The translations under genes were made by a program, and so were the position numbers. A stretch of DNA of 64,000 nucleotides, taken from Pseudomonas sp. BN102. Lineage in GTDB: Bacteria; Pseudomonadota; Gammaproteobacteria; Pseudomonadales; Pseudomonadaceae. The notes under the pieces were generated by a model. That model did no database searches. It was not told the origin of the DNA and worked only from the letters and a program-made list of their open reading frames with translations. The stretch covers positions 62,001-126,000 of the forward strand of contig NZ_SSON01000048.1 of assembly GCF_029871245.1 (NCBI RefSeq), in the 5' to 3' direction. Shown here piece by piece: positions 29,186-37,905 of this stretch (its first letter is position 1; each line of letters starts with the position of its first letter).

Positions 29186-30886
29186 CTACCGAATCGCCTT
29201 CACCTTGTCGTCCTTGGGCGGGGTCAGCTCCTCGATACTGATCTCGCGCATGCGGAACTTCTGGATCTTGCCGGTCACCGTCATCGGGAAGGCATCCACG
29301 AAGCGGAAGAAGCGCGGCACCTTGAAGTGGGCGATGCGTTCCTTGGCCCAGGCGCGCAGTTCATCCTCGGTGGCGACATGGCCGGGGTGGAATTTGATCC
29401 AGGCGACTATCTCCTCGCCGTACTTGCTGCAGGGAATGCCGATCACCTGCACGTCGGCCACTGCCGGGTGGGTGAAGAAGAATTCCTCAAGCTCGCGCGG
29501 ATAGATGTTCTCGCCACCGCGGATGATCATGTCCTTGCTGCGGCCGACTATGCAGACGTAGCCGTTCTCGTCCATCGAGGCGAGGTCGCCGGTGTGCATC
29601 CAACGGCCCGCATCGATGGCGTCGGTCGTGGCCTGGGGGTTGTTCCAGTAGCCGAGCATCACGCTGTAGCCCCGGGTGCAGAGTTCGCCGATCTGGCCGC
29701 GCGGGACGATCTTGCCCTCGGCGTCGACGATCTTGCTCTCCAGGTGCGGCTGGGTGCGGCCCACCGTGGTCACGCGCAGCTCCAGCTCGTCGTCCGGGCC
29801 CGTCTGCAGGGACACCGGACTGGTCTCGGTCATGCCGTAGGCGATCTGCACTTCGCTCATGTGCATCTCGTTGATCACCCGGCGCATCACCTCGATCGGG
29901 CAGGTGGCGCCGGCCATGATCCCGGTGCGCAGGCTGGACAGGTCGAATTCGCTGCGCTGCGGATGGTCCAGTTCGGCGATGAACATGGTGGGCACGCCAT
30001 AGAGCGCCGTGGCCTTTTCTTCGGCCACGGCGCGCAGGGTGGTCAGCGGGTCGAAGGCATCCCCAGGGTAGATCATGGTGGAGCCGTGGGTAACGCAGCC
30101 GAGGTTGCCCATCACCATGCCGAAGCAGTGGTAAAGCGGCACCGGGATCACCAGGCGGTCCTCCTCGGTCAGCCCCAGGCTCTCAGCGACCATATAGCCG
30201 TTGTTGAGGATGTTGTAGTGGCTGAGGGTGGCGCCCTTGGGGAAGCCGGTGGTGCCGGAGGTGTACTGGATATTGATGGCATCGTCGAACTGCAGCCCGG
30301 CCTGGCGCTCTGCCAGCGTCTCGGCACTCACCTCCCCCGCGCGCTGCTGGAGGACCGCCCAGGACAGGAAACCGGCCGGCGGATTGGCCGCCAGGCTGAC
30401 CACGCCACGCAGTTCCGGCAAGCGCTCGCAATTCAGGCTGCCCGGTTCGGCGGCGGCCAGCTCGGGCACCAGGCCCAGGAACATGGCGTGGTAGTCGGAG
30501 GTCTTGAAGGCGTCGGCGCAGACCACCCAGCGGCAGCCGGATTGCTTGAGCGCGTATTCCAGCTCGCTGCTGCGGTAGGCCGGGTTGATGTTGACCAGGA
30601 TGGCGCCGATCTTGGCGCTGGCGAACTGGGTGATGCACCACTCGGCGCAGTTTGGCGCCCAGATACCGAGGCGGTCGCCGCTGTTCAGGCCCAGGGCAAG
30701 CAAGGCGCGGGCATGGCGGTCTACCGCCTCGGCCAGTTCCTTCCAGCTGTAGCGCAGGCCCTGGTGCCTGACCACCAGCGCCTCGCGCTCGGGGAACTTG
30801 GCAACCGTGGCATCGAACGCCGCGCCTATGGTCATGGCGAGCAGGTCCTTGTCCTGCCGCCCCCGGGTGTAGCTCTGGTGATTCAT
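29186..30886 (-). CDS. AMP-binding acyl-CoA synthetase (FadD/acyl-CoA ligase type)
   Basis: ATP-dependent acid:CoA ligase of 566 residues, ANL superfamily. Motifs: [20 protein letters not shown] (about 210-229), [10 protein letters not shown] (about 347-356), [13 protein letters not shown] and the C-terminal [16 protein letters not shown] with the catalytic Lys. It resembles the ligases in branched-chain/terpenoid acid operons. A perfect 42-bp palindrome lies 51 bases upstream of the start at 30886, strongly suggesting control by a dimeric repressor (see that entry). Recalled PAO1 equivalent: PA2557. Confidence 0.92.
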   Translation of the reverse strand: MNHQSYTRGRQDKDLLAMTIGAAFDATVAKFPEREALVVRHQGLRYSWKELAEAVDRHARALLALGLNSGDRLGIWAPNCAEWCITQFASAKIGAILVNINPAYRSSELEYALKQSGCRWVVCADAFKTSDYHAMFLGLVPELAAAEPGSLNCERLPELRGVVSLAANPPAGFLSWAVLQQRAGEVSAETLAERQAGLQFDDAINIQYTSGTTGFPKGATLSHYNILNNGYMVAESLGLTEEDRLVIPVPLYHCFGMVMGNLGCVTHGSTMIYPGDAFDPLTTLRAVAEEKATALYGVPTMFIAELDHPQRSEFDLSSLRTGIMAGATCPIEVMRRVINEMHMSEVQIAYGMTETSPVSLQTGPDDELELRVTTVGRTQPHLESKIVDAEGKIVPRGQIGELCTRGYSVMLGYWNNPQATTDAIDAGRWMHTGDLASMDENGYVCIVGRSKDMIIRGGENIYPRELEEFFFTHPAVADVQVIGIPCSKYGEEIVAWIKFHPGHVATEDELRAWAKERIAHFKVPRFFRFVDAFPMTVTGKIQKFRMREISIEELTPPKDDKVKAIR

Positions 30887-30936
30887 GGCTTTCCCTTCTT
30901 GTGCTTGTACTGGGATACAGCTGTGAATGACGTATC

Positions 30937-30978
30937 GGCTTTATTTACCTTTACGTAAACGTAAAGGTAAATAAAGCC
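30937..30978. promoter_or_regulatory. Perfect 42-bp palindrome, LiuR/MerR-type operator candidate
   Basis: Two exactly complementary 20-base arms (30937-30956 and 30959-30978) flank AA. The centre reads TTTACGTAAACGTAAA, similar to the LiuR-type MerR-family sites recalled for branched-chain amino-acid and fatty-acid operons. It is AT-rich against the surrounding DNA and lies 51 bases upstream of the second acyl-CoA ligase start. It is not followed by a T-run on the coding strand, so a terminator is less likely. Confidence 0.75.
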
Positions 30979-31069
30979 TGTTTTCCTGTCTAGTGACCTA
31001 TTGGTCGGATACGGGTTCGATCATCAGGTGGCCGATGGTTGGTGCTCGGGCCATCGGCGGGGCAATTAC

Positions 31070-31167
31070 TGTGGGGGCGAATTCATTCGCTATGCAGGAC
31101 GCAGTCCTGCCATTTCGCCCGATGGGGGCAGCTGCGCTGCCCTTAGCGACTGAAGTCGCCCCCACAA
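31070..31167. repeat. Long form of the GTGGGGGCGAATTCATTCGC repeat
   Basis: Outer arms TGTGGGGGCGAATTCATTCG and CGACTGAAGTCGCCCCCACA, with inner dyads GCAGGACGCAGTCCTGC and GGGCAGCTGCGCTGCCC. The layout is the same as in the copies at 22042, 29060, 53500 and 58171. Confidence 0.78.
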
Positions 31168-31190
31168 GAAGAGCCCACAAGGCCCTGCCC

Positions 31191-32315
31191 TTAGCGCACG
31201 AACACCTGGGTCGTGGTGATCGACATGTCGCCACCCGGCAGCTTGATGTTCTTGATCTTCTCCAGGCTGTCCGGATCGAACACCGCGATGTCGTTGAAGG
31301 TGCCGGCCAGGTAGAGCTTGCTGCCCTTGGTGTTGAAGGCCACGCAGTAGTAGGAGTGGTCCAGGTTGGCCGCCTTGATCAGCTTCTGCTCCTTGATGTC
31401 GTACTTGGCCAGGCGGTTGAGCACGCCGAACATCTGGTTCGGGTCCTTCGGCGAGCGCAGGCCGGTGAAGTACAACTCGGTCAGCGGGGCGAAGTCCTGG
31501 ACGGTGGCCTTGCCGGTCTTCAGGTCGATGCTGACGTAGCCATAGATGAAGTCGGCGGTGGCCAGGTCCTGTTTCTCGTCCTTGAACTTGGCCGTGGTGT
31601 AGAGCATCGAGAACTCGTGGTACGGCGTCTGGTGCGGCCAGAAGTAGAGCACGTCCGGCGCACTGTAGAGCGGCCGCTGCCAGTTGCGGCCGGGTACCGC
31701 CACCTCGTACTTGCCGGTCTTCACATCCATCTTGTAGATGTCCGGCCCGGCGACGTAGAGGCTGCCGTCGTCCGCCGCGCGCATCAGGTAGACCTGCCGC
31801 GGCATCGGGAAGCTGCGTACCGGCTTGGCGTCCAGCCCGGCGCTGGTGTCATAGACCTCCAGGCGCGGCTGCTTGACCACGTAATGGTCGTTGAGCATCT
31901 CGGTGGGGTTGACCGTGGTGTAGAGCTCCTTGCCATCGGGACTCAGGGCGAAGGAGAACATCGAGCGCGCCTTCTCCCCAGGCTTCTGCGACAGCTTGGC
32001 GTGGAACACCGTCTTGCAGTCGTCCAGATCGACGCCGTAGAGGTCGCCGAAGTGGTTGTTGAGGATGAAGGCGGTCTTGTTATCCGGCGCCATCATGGCG
32101 GTGCCGGGGCCGAAGGCGTCGGGCAGGCGGCAGGTCTTGTACAGGCTGTCGGTGGCGAGATCCACCACGTGCAGGTTGTTCGGGTAGTTGGTGGCGATCA
32201 TGTATTCATGACCGGCCTTCAGCGCCGGGCCGGTTTCGTCCGCGGCCCAGGCGTGCGCGCCCAGTGCGAGGCCGGCGACGGCGGTCGCCAGGCTGGCGAT
32301 GGCTTTGAGTTTCAT
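31191..32315 (-). CDS. qhpB: Quinohemoprotein amine dehydrogenase beta subunit (beta-propeller)
   Basis: Periplasmic seven-bladed beta-propeller subunit of the amine dehydrogenase that oxidises primary amines to aldehydes. The 374 residues include a signal peptide (MKLKAIASLATAVAGLALGAHAWA, cut about residue 24) and a mature part with repeating YVTN-like units such as ATNYPNNLHVVDLATDS and GSLYVAGPDIYKMDVKTGKYEV. The ATG at 32315 follows AGAGGG by eight bases; a much longer open frame to 32567 is a shadow over the gamma-subunit gene. The gene is last in the qhpA-D-C-B order, 29 bases after the gamma subunit. Confidence 0.93.
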   Translation of the reverse strand: MKLKAIASLATAVAGLALGAHAWAADETGPALKAGHEYMIATNYPNNLHVVDLATDSLYKTCRLPDAFGPGTAMMAPDNKTAFILNNHFGDLYGVDLDDCKTVFHAKLSQKPGEKARSMFSFALSPDGKELYTTVNPTEMLNDHYVVKQPRLEVYDTSAGLDAKPVRSFPMPRQVYLMRAADDGSLYVAGPDIYKMDVKTGKYEVAVPGRNWQRPLYSAPDVLYFWPHQTPYHEFSMLYTTAKFKDEKQDLATADFIYGYVSIDLKTGKATVQDFAPLTELYFTGLRSPKDPNQMFGVLNRLAKYDIKEQKLIKAANLDHSYYCVAFNTKGSKLYLAGTFNDIAVFDPDSLEKIKNIKLPGGDMSITTTQVFVR

Positions 32316-32344
32316 GCGGTTATCCCTCTTGTTCTTCTCGCCGG

Positions 32345-32668
32345 TCATTTGTCTTTCGGGAATACGGTGCCGAGGTTGCGCCAGTCCTCTTGCGAGTTGG
32401 TCGCCTGGGCGTTCCAGTCCTGGTAGGTGCTCATCATGTCGGGCACCTGGGCGGGCCACCAGCAAGGGTCGGAGCAGCCGTAGAGGTCGGCTTCCATTGG
32501 CTGGCAGAGCGAGGCCACGCCGCCGAAGGCGTCCACCTCCCAGCCCGGGTCCGTGGTGGCGGTGCACCCGGCCACTGCACTCATGGCCATGACTTCTTCG
32601 ATGCGATCTTCGGCTGCGGCTTTTTCGAGCATTTGCGCTTTGTTGTTGAGCGGCTTCAGATGTTTCAT
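32345..32668 (-). CDS. qhpC: Quinohemoprotein amine dehydrogenase gamma subunit, CTQ-carrying cross-linked peptide
   Basis: Catalytic subunit of 107 residues whose Trp becomes cysteine tryptophylquinone (CTQ). Subtracting a 28-residue leader, all cross-link residues of the P. putida enzyme are in place: Cys7-Glu16, Cys27-Asp33 and Cys41-Asp49 thioethers and Cys37-Trp43 of CTQ correspond here to Cys35-Glu44, Cys55-Asp61, Cys69-Asp77 and Cys65-Trp71. The peptide is rich in Cys, Asp and Trp ([17 protein letters not shown]) and has no Sec-type signal. The leader ([20 protein letters not shown]...) is the part recognised by maturation proteins. The gene begins one base after the radical SAM gene, showing tight coupling of substrate and enzyme. 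Confidence 0.96.
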   Translation of the reverse strand: MKHLKPLNNKAQMLEKAAAEDRIEEVMAMSAVAGCTATTDPGWEVDAFGGVASLCQPMEADLYGCSDPCWWPAQVPDMMSTYQDWNAQATNSQEDWRNLGTVFPKDK

Positions 32669-32669
32669 G

Positions 32670-34100
32670 TCAGTGCGCCTTCCGCGGAGTGATGTAGCTG
32701 CTGATGAAGGCCGGATTGCCGGCCATGATGCGGCTGTAGACCTCGATGCCGAAGTCCACCCAGTCGCGCATCAGCTCGCAGTAGTGATAGGTCGGGTGAG
32801 TCGGGTCGCCGTAACGGGCGTAGCTCTCGTGGTAGCAGCCGCCGGAGCAGAGGTTGCGGATGCGGCAGCTGTCGCAACCGGTGCCGCTGCGGTCCAGGCG
32901 CTGGGAGAGGAAGTCGTTCAGCTCGACCTGCTTGACCCCGCTGTGCACATTGCCGAAGGTCGGCAGGCTGGAGCCGGTGAAGCGATGGCAGAGGTTCAGC
33001 TCGCCCTTGTGGTCTACCGCCAGCATCTTCAGCCCGGCACCGCAGGGCAGCGCCTTCTTGTGGCCTTCGTGGATGTCGGTGATCAGCTGGTGCAGGTTGG
33101 AGAAGCCGATATTGCGATGCTCCAGCGCCGCCTCCAGGTAGCGGCGGCCGAGGGCCTTCATGTTGGCGAACACTTCCACCAGCTCCTCGCCGGTCAGGTT
33201 GAAGTCGCTCATGTCACCCGAGGTGACCGGGGCGAAGCCAACCTCGGCGAAACCCAGCTCATTGAACAGGTGGTTCCAGATGGTCTCGACGTCGGTGATG
33301 CCACGGGTGAGGGTCACCCGCGCGCCCACCGGGCGGCTGCGGTAGCGCGACAGCAGCAGGTCCACCTTGCGCCGCACCACGTCATAGGTGCCCTGCCCGC
33401 CCACGGTGATGCGGTTGCGGTCGTGTACCGTCTTCGGCCCGTCGATACTCACCGAAAGTCCGAAGCGGTGGGCATTGAGATAGTCGATGACTTCTTCGGT
33501 GAGCAGCGTGGCGTTGGTGGTCATGACGAATTCCACGAACTTGCCGGCCTCACTGAAACGGCGCTCGCAGTAGTCCACCATGTGCTCGATCAGCGGTCGG
33601 TTCGACAGCGGCTCGCCGCCGAAGAAGACCACGGTGTAGCGATCCTCGTCCGGCGACTCCCGGAGCAGCATCTCCACCGAGGCTTCGGCGGTTTCCGCGC
33701 CCATCTTCTTGCCCGCCGAAGGCTTGTCCAGATCTTCCTTGTAGCAGTAGGTGCAGCTCAGGTTGCAGCCGGTGTTGACGTTCAGCACCACGGTGTTCAG
33801 CGCGGTGCGCTCGACCTTGCTGATGCCGATTTCCGGCGTCAGCGGCGAGCCGTCGCTGACCACTTCCAGCGCGATCAGCTCACGCAGGGTTTCATTGATG
33901 TCCTGCCCGGCGAAACGTCCGGCCAGGCGCTGCACCAACTCCTCCGACGAGCAACCTTGCTGGCGCAGGGCGTCGATGATGCCGCCAGTGACTTCGTCGG
34001 TGGCGAACAGCGAGCTGCTCGGGATGTGGAACAGCATGCGGTCGGCGTCCACCCGCACTTCGTGCAGGTTGCGTTCGACCAGATTCAAGATTGCGCCCAT
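32670..34100 (-). CDS. qhpD: Radical SAM maturase of the amine dehydrogenase gamma subunit
   Basis: Radical S-adenosylmethionine enzyme with SPASM domain that forms the intrapeptide Cys-to-Asp/Glu thioether bonds of QhpC. The 476 residues contain the cluster motif [12 protein letters not shown] (Cys112, 116, 119), [13 protein letters not shown], and a C-terminal set of cysteines for two auxiliary 4Fe-4S clusters ([39 protein letters not shown]). The ATG at 34100 follows GGGAGGTCGCC. The longer open frame to 34415 overlaps the alpha-subunit gene and is a shadow. It acts in the cytoplasm on the gamma peptide encoded immediately downstream. Confidence 0.95.
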   Translation of the reverse strand: MGAILNLVERNLHEVRVDADRMLFHIPSSSLFATDEVTGGIIDALRQQGCSSEELVQRLAGRFAGQDINETLRELIALEVVSDGSPLTPEIGISKVERTALNTVVLNVNTGCNLSCTYCYKEDLDKPSAGKKMGAETAEASVEMLLRESPDEDRYTVVFFGGEPLSNRPLIEHMVDYCERRFSEAGKFVEFVMTTNATLLTEEVIDYLNAHRFGLSVSIDGPKTVHDRNRITVGGQGTYDVVRRKVDLLLSRYRSRPVGARVTLTRGITDVETIWNHLFNELGFAEVGFAPVTSGDMSDFNLTGEELVEVFANMKALGRRYLEAALEHRNIGFSNLHQLITDIHEGHKKALPCGAGLKMLAVDHKGELNLCHRFTGSSLPTFGNVHSGVKQVELNDFLSQRLDRSGTGCDSCRIRNLCSGGCYHESYARYGDPTHPTYHYCELMRDWVDFGIEVYSRIMAGNPAFISSYITPRKAH

Positions 34101-34174
34101 GGCGACCTCCCGGAATTCTTCCCAATCGTCGTTGCGAACCCGGACGGCGCCTGCCGTCCGGGGGACGTCGCCAG

Positions 34175-35740
34175 TCAAGGCAGCGGCGGGTTGTTCCAGC
34201 GTTGCACAGTGACGATCAGATGGCCCTCGCCCTTCTGGCCGCCCTCTTCGAGCTGGGCGATCACCTTCAAATTGCCGGCGTTGTTGGTCATCATCTTGCG
34301 TTCCGGGTTCGGGCCGGCGCCGCCGGGCACGAAGACACCATCGGGCTGCATCTTGCCGGCGAACTTCACGTCCTCGTCTTCCTTGGCGCGCTCGTCGAAG
34401 GGCTCCACCGACCATTTCGCCGGCAGGTAGCCGATGCGGTACGGCTTGCCGTCGGCGCCCTTGCCCCAGGCCTCGGCCTCGAAGCGACCCTGCACCTTGG
34501 GCGTGGAGCCGCCGTTCTCGCCGACGCGGGCAATGGAGAACTCGGGCACCACCTTCACTTCGGCGATGTCCTTGTACACCGCCAGGTCGACGCCCTTCAG
34601 CGAGCCGAGGGACACGGCGCGGATGCCGGAGGTGGCTTCGGCGGTGGTCTTGACCCTGACACGGATCTGCTTCGGCGTGACTTCCAGTACCTTCACCACT
34701 TCGACGCCCGGACCGAAGTCCGGGGTGCCGGACAGGCCGCTGCCCACCAGAGTCAACTCGGCTTCGCTGCCCGCCTTGAGGTAGGCCGGCTGCACGGCCA
34801 GCAGCTTGGCGTTGCCCTCTTTCGCGGCGCTGAAGTCCAGGCCGCGCTCATCATGCTCGGCCTCGAACATGCGGCCCTTCATCTCGCCGTTCAGGGCGGC
34901 GAAGACCTGGCGCATGTTCTGCTCGCCGATCTTCAGATTGCCGCGCCACTCGTAGCCGTTGTAGAGGATGGCTGAACCTTCGCCATTGAAGGGCGAGCCG
35001 TCGGCGTATTGGCCCTTCACACTGACCTTGAAGGTGTCGCCGGCATCGGCAGTCACGGTCATCACACCGCGGACGTCACCCTTGGCCAGCATGTGGCCGC
35101 TGAAGCTCCACTGGCCCGGCAGGTTGTCGGCCTTGGGCTTGGCTTTCTGCCAGTCGGCCCAAGCCTGGTTTTCCAGGGGGAAGCGCTTGGCCAGTTCCGG
35201 CACCATTTCCTTGAGGGCGAGATCCAGCCAGTCGCGGTCGCGGGACTGGGCCTGGTACTCGAGGGACGGCCACTGGCCGAGGTGGAAGTTGACCAGGTGT
35301 TCCCACTCCTTGGCGGGACGGCGCTGCAGGGCGACACGGGCGCCCGAGTGGCAACGGCCGCACATCTGGCTCAGTTGGTCGTCGAACTTCTCGACGGTGT
35401 TCAGGCGGCGCTCCATGGCGTAGCGCACGCCTTCGGTCTCGCTGGGGGCCAGGCCCTGCTTGTCGGCGAGGTACTTGACCAGCGTGCGGCGATCGGCGTC
35501 GCTGATCTGGAGGCCGTGCATCACCTGCATGCGCCCGATGCTCATCAACCAGCCCTCGGGGGTCTTGCGCTGGTGGCTGATGCGGCTATAGGAATCGTTG
35601 CCCTCGGGGATGTGGCAACCCATGCACTTGGACTTGAGGAGGGCCGGCCCCTCCTCCGCTGCATGAGCCTGGGCGAACAGCAGAGACGCCATGGCCAGTG
35701 CCAGGGTGCCCGCGTGCTGCCGGAGTCGAGTCGTCTTCAA
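34175..35740 (-). CDS. qhpA: Quinohemoprotein amine dehydrogenase alpha subunit, diheme cytochrome c type
   Basis: Periplasmic diheme subunit of 521 residues that carries electrons from CTQ to cytochrome c or azurin. A Sec signal peptide ends about residue 27 (AQAHA/AEE). Two heme-attachment motifs are visible, CMGCH (39-43) and CGRCH (127-131), followed by three beta-rich domains. The start codon is TTG, supported by GGAGGTCTGACC just before it; no ATG precedes the signal peptide. It opens the qhp operon, with 74 bases to the radical SAM gene, and is divergent from an aldehyde dehydrogenase gene that would use its product. No sigma-54 promoter is seen on this side. Confidence 0.94.
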   Translation of the reverse strand: MKTTRLRQHAGTLALAMASLLFAQAHAAEEGPALLKSKCMGCHIPEGNDSYSRISHQRKTPEGWLMSIGRMQVMHGLQISDADRRTLVKYLADKQGLAPSETEGVRYAMERRLNTVEKFDDQLSQMCGRCHSGARVALQRRPAKEWEHLVNFHLGQWPSLEYQAQSRDRDWLDLALKEMVPELAKRFPLENQAWADWQKAKPKADNLPGQWSFSGHMLAKGDVRGVMTVTADAGDTFKVSVKGQYADGSPFNGEGSAILYNGYEWRGNLKIGEQNMRQVFAALNGEMKGRMFEAEHDERGLDFSAAKEGNAKLLAVQPAYLKAGSEAELTLVGSGLSGTPDFGPGVEVVKVLEVTPKQIRVRVKTTAEATSGIRAVSLGSLKGVDLAVYKDIAEVKVVPEFSIARVGENGGSTPKVQGRFEAEAWGKGADGKPYRIGYLPAKWSVEPFDERAKEDEDVKFAGKMQPDGVFVPGGAGPNPERKMMTNNAGNLKVIAQLEEGGQKGEGHLIVTVQRWNNPPLP

Positions 35741-35921
35741 GGTCAGACCTCCACGGTGTTGTTCTTATGGTTTGCACCCCATGGCGGAGCGGGTGCAGCT
35801 GTCACGGCAAATACATATTGTGTGCCATGCCAACGAAAGTCCTTGTATAACAATTAGTTAGCTTTAAATATCAGGCTTGACGGGGATGCTGGCACCGGGC
35901 CCGGGCGTCTAATTTCGCGAC

Positions 35922-35986
35922 AGACTGTTCCACCCTGAGACTAGGCCGCGCAGCACCTGATAAAGGTAGCCGGCGAGACTGTTCCA
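35922..35986. promoter_or_regulatory. Direct-repeat activator sites (AGACTGTTCCA x2) in the qhp / aldehyde dehydrogenase intergenic region
   Basis: AGACTGTTCCA occurs at 35922-35932 and 35976-35986, start-to-start distance 54 bases. The second copy lies in a dyad GAGAC...GTCTC (35975-35996), followed by a further GTCTC at 36002-36006. They are about 110-170 bases upstream of the sigma-54 promoter, the usual range for an enhancer-binding protein. Confidence 0.6.
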
Positions 35987-36092
35987 GACCTGTCTCAGGT
36001 CGTCTCAAACTGCAACAGGCCGAATCTGGCAACAGGCCCGAATCCATGAATAAAATCCTTTTGATTCAGCCACTTATTTAGAAAGCAAGGCC

Positions 36093-36109
36093 TTGGCATG
36101 GGGGTTGCG
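36093..36109 (+). promoter_or_regulatory. Sigma-54 (RpoN) promoter of the aldehyde dehydrogenase gene
   Basis: TTGGCATGGGGGTTGCG has GG and GC exactly ten bases apart and agrees well with the -24/-12 consensus TGGCAC-N5-TTGC. It is 40 bases before the ATG at 36149. It also shows that the upstream in-frame ATG at 36098 lies in promoter sequence. Confidence 0.8.
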
Positions 36110-36148
36110 AAAGCGCTGTACAACTTCAATGAACAGAGGCTCCTCCCC

Positions 36149-37642
36149 ATGCTTGCTGACCTGCCCGTCCTCCCGCAAACCCAGGCCTTCGTCGGCCGCA
36201 AACTGAAGATGCTGATCGGTGAGCAGTGGCTGGACGCCGCCGGCGGCAACACCATGAGCTTCCGCAACCCGGCCACTGGTGAAGTCCTCGGCGACGTGCC
36301 CTCGGCCACCGCCGAAGATGTCGACCGCGCCGTGCAGGCCGCCCGCCGGGCCTTCGACGACTCGCCCTGGAGCCGCATGCGTCCGCGCGAACGGCAGAAC
36401 CTGCTGTGGCGCCTGGCCGACCTGATGGAGCGCGACGCCCAGGAACTTGCCGAGCTGGAATGCCTGAACAATGGCAAGAGTGCCGCCGTGGCGCGGGTGA
36501 TGGACGTGCAGCTGGCCATCGACTTCCTCCGCTACATGGCCGGCTGGGCCACCAAAATCGAAGGCAGCACGGTCGACGTATCCATGCCGCTGATGCCGGA
36601 CGACCAGTTCCACGGCTTCATCCGCCGCGAGGCGGTGGGCGTGGTGGGCGCCATAGTCGCCTGGAACTTCCCGCTGCTGCTGGCTTGCTGGAAGCTCGGC
36701 CCAGCGCTGGCCACCGGCTGCACCGTGGTGCTCAAGCCCGCCGACGAAACCCCGCTGACCGCCCTCAAGCTGGCCGAGCTGGTCCTGGAAGCGGGCTACC
36801 CGGCCGGGGTGTTCAACGTGATCACCGGCACCGGACTGAATGCCGGCGTCGCCCTCACCCGCCACCCGGGCGTGGACAAGCTGACCTTCACCGGCTCCAC
36901 CGAAGTCGGCAAGCAGATCGGCAAGGCCGCCATGGACAACATGACCCGTGTGACCCTGGAACTGGGCGGCAAGTCGCCGACCATCGTCATGGCCGACGCC
37001 AACCTGCAGGAGGCCGCCGCTGGCGCCGCCACCGCGATCTTCTTCAACCAGGGCCAGGTCTGCTGCGCCGGCTCGCGCCTCTATGTGCAGCGCAAGCACT
37101 TCGACAATGTGATCGCCGACATCGCCGGCATCGCCAACGGCATGAAGCTCGGCAATGGCCTGGACCCGAGTGTGCAGATGGGCCCGCTGATCTCCGCCAA
37201 GCAGCAGGACCGCGTCACCGGTTATATCAACCTGGGCCGCGAACTAGGTGCCACCATCGCCTGCGGCGGTGAAAGCTTCGGCCCCGGCTACTTCGTCAAG
37301 CCGACGGTGATAGTCGACGTCGACCAGCAGCACCGCCTGGTGCAGGAAGAGATCTTCGGCCCGGTGCTGGTCGCCATGCCCTTCGACGATATCGACGACG
37401 CCGTGCGCATGGCCAACGACAACCCCTACGGCCTCGGCGCCAGCATCTGGTCCAACGACCTCTCGGCGGTGCACCGCATGATCCCGCGCATCAAGTCCGG
37501 CTCGGTCTGGGTCAACTGCCACAGCGCCCTCGACCCGTCTCTGCCTTTCGGCGGCTACAAGCTCTCCGGCGTCGGCCGCGAGATGGGCGCGGCAGCCATC
37601 GAGCATTACACCGAGCTGAAATCAGTGTTGATCAAGCTCTGA
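36149..37642 (+). CDS. NAD-dependent aldehyde dehydrogenase (phenylacetaldehyde dehydrogenase-like)
   Basis: Oxidises an aldehyde to the acid; in this position it should take the product of the amine dehydrogenase. The 497 residues carry the NAD motif FTGSTEVGKQIG (about 249-260), the general base region in ELGGKSPTIV (about 271-280) and the catalytic Cys in QGQVCCAGSRLYVQ (about 301-314). It resembles phenylacetaldehyde dehydrogenases (FeaB/PeaE type), which fits phenylethylamine as a possible substrate, but short-chain amines are equally possible. The start at 36149 is downstream of the sigma-54 promoter; upstream open frame is not coding. Divergent from qhpA, monocistronic. Confidence 0.93.
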   Translation: MLADLPVLPQTQAFVGRKLKMLIGEQWLDAAGGNTMSFRNPATGEVLGDVPSATAEDVDRAVQAARRAFDDSPWSRMRPRERQNLLWRLADLMERDAQELAELECLNNGKSAAVARVMDVQLAIDFLRYMAGWATKIEGSTVDVSMPLMPDDQFHGFIRREAVGVVGAIVAWNFPLLLACWKLGPALATGCTVVLKPADETPLTALKLAELVLEAGYPAGVFNVITGTGLNAGVALTRHPGVDKLTFTGSTEVGKQIGKAAMDNMTRVTLELGGKSPTIVMADANLQEAAAGAATAIFFNQGQVCCAGSRLYVQRKHFDNVIADIAGIANGMKLGNGLDPSVQMGPLISAKQQDRVTGYINLGRELGATIACGGESFGPGYFVKPTVIVDVDQQHRLVQEEIFGPVLVAMPFDDIDDAVRMANDNPYGLGASIWSNDLSAVHRMIPRIKSGSVWVNCHSALDPSLPFGGYKLSGVGREMGAAAIEHYTELKSVLIKL

Positions 37643-37662
37643 TCCGCCGGCACACGTCCTTT

Positions 37663-37745
37663 GTAGGGTGGATCACGCTTCACCGATCCACCTTCCGAGG
37701 CCCGACCCGGCTCGGTCGGTGGATGGAAAAAGCGCCATCCACCCT
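37663..37745. repeat. Inverted repeat of the GTAGGGTGGAT family (copy 2)
   Basis: GTAGGGTGGATCACGCTTCA on the left and a complementary GGAAAAAGCGCCATCCACCC on the right, with an inner dyad (GATCCACC...GGTGGATG). It lies after the aldehyde dehydrogenase stop. Confidence 0.7.
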
Positions 37746-37768
37746 TCTGGGCTGAGCACCCATGTACA

Positions 37769-37811
37769 AATGACACAATCGCTGTCATTCCAACCCTCAG
37801 TCAAAATGACT
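37769..37811. promoter_or_regulatory. Two adjacent dyads upstream of the glycine-zipper gene
   Basis: AATGACA-N7-TGTCATT (37769-37789) is a perfect 7-base dyad, and AGTCA-AAA-TGACT (37799-37811) a second, their centres 26 bases apart. The region is AT-rich and contains the promoter of the next gene. They look like operators; the regulator is unknown. Confidence 0.5.
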
Positions 37812-37905
37812 CATCGACCATCAACTGCCTGATATTCCTAAAATTTATTCATGGCACATAAATTGCCGGATTCCCTTCTCAATCCATCAATCGAAGGGAT
37901 CCCCC

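Larger units (their letters stand above)
30887..31190. other. 304-base intergenic region between the qhpB-like gene and the outer acyl-CoA ligase gene
   Basis: It holds the 42-bp palindrome and a long-form GTGGGGGCGAA repeat (31070-31167). No ORF looks real. The repeat is close to the beta-subunit stop and may serve as its transcript end. Confidence 0.6.

Noticed and set aside
35741-35900. Sigma-54 promoter for qhpA
   Set aside because: TGGCATGGCACACAA looked promising, but no GG-N10-GC pair exists with the right spacing on that strand.
36098-36149. Earlier ATG for the aldehyde dehydrogenase
   Set aside because: It sits inside the sigma-54 promoter and would be upstream of the expected transcription start.
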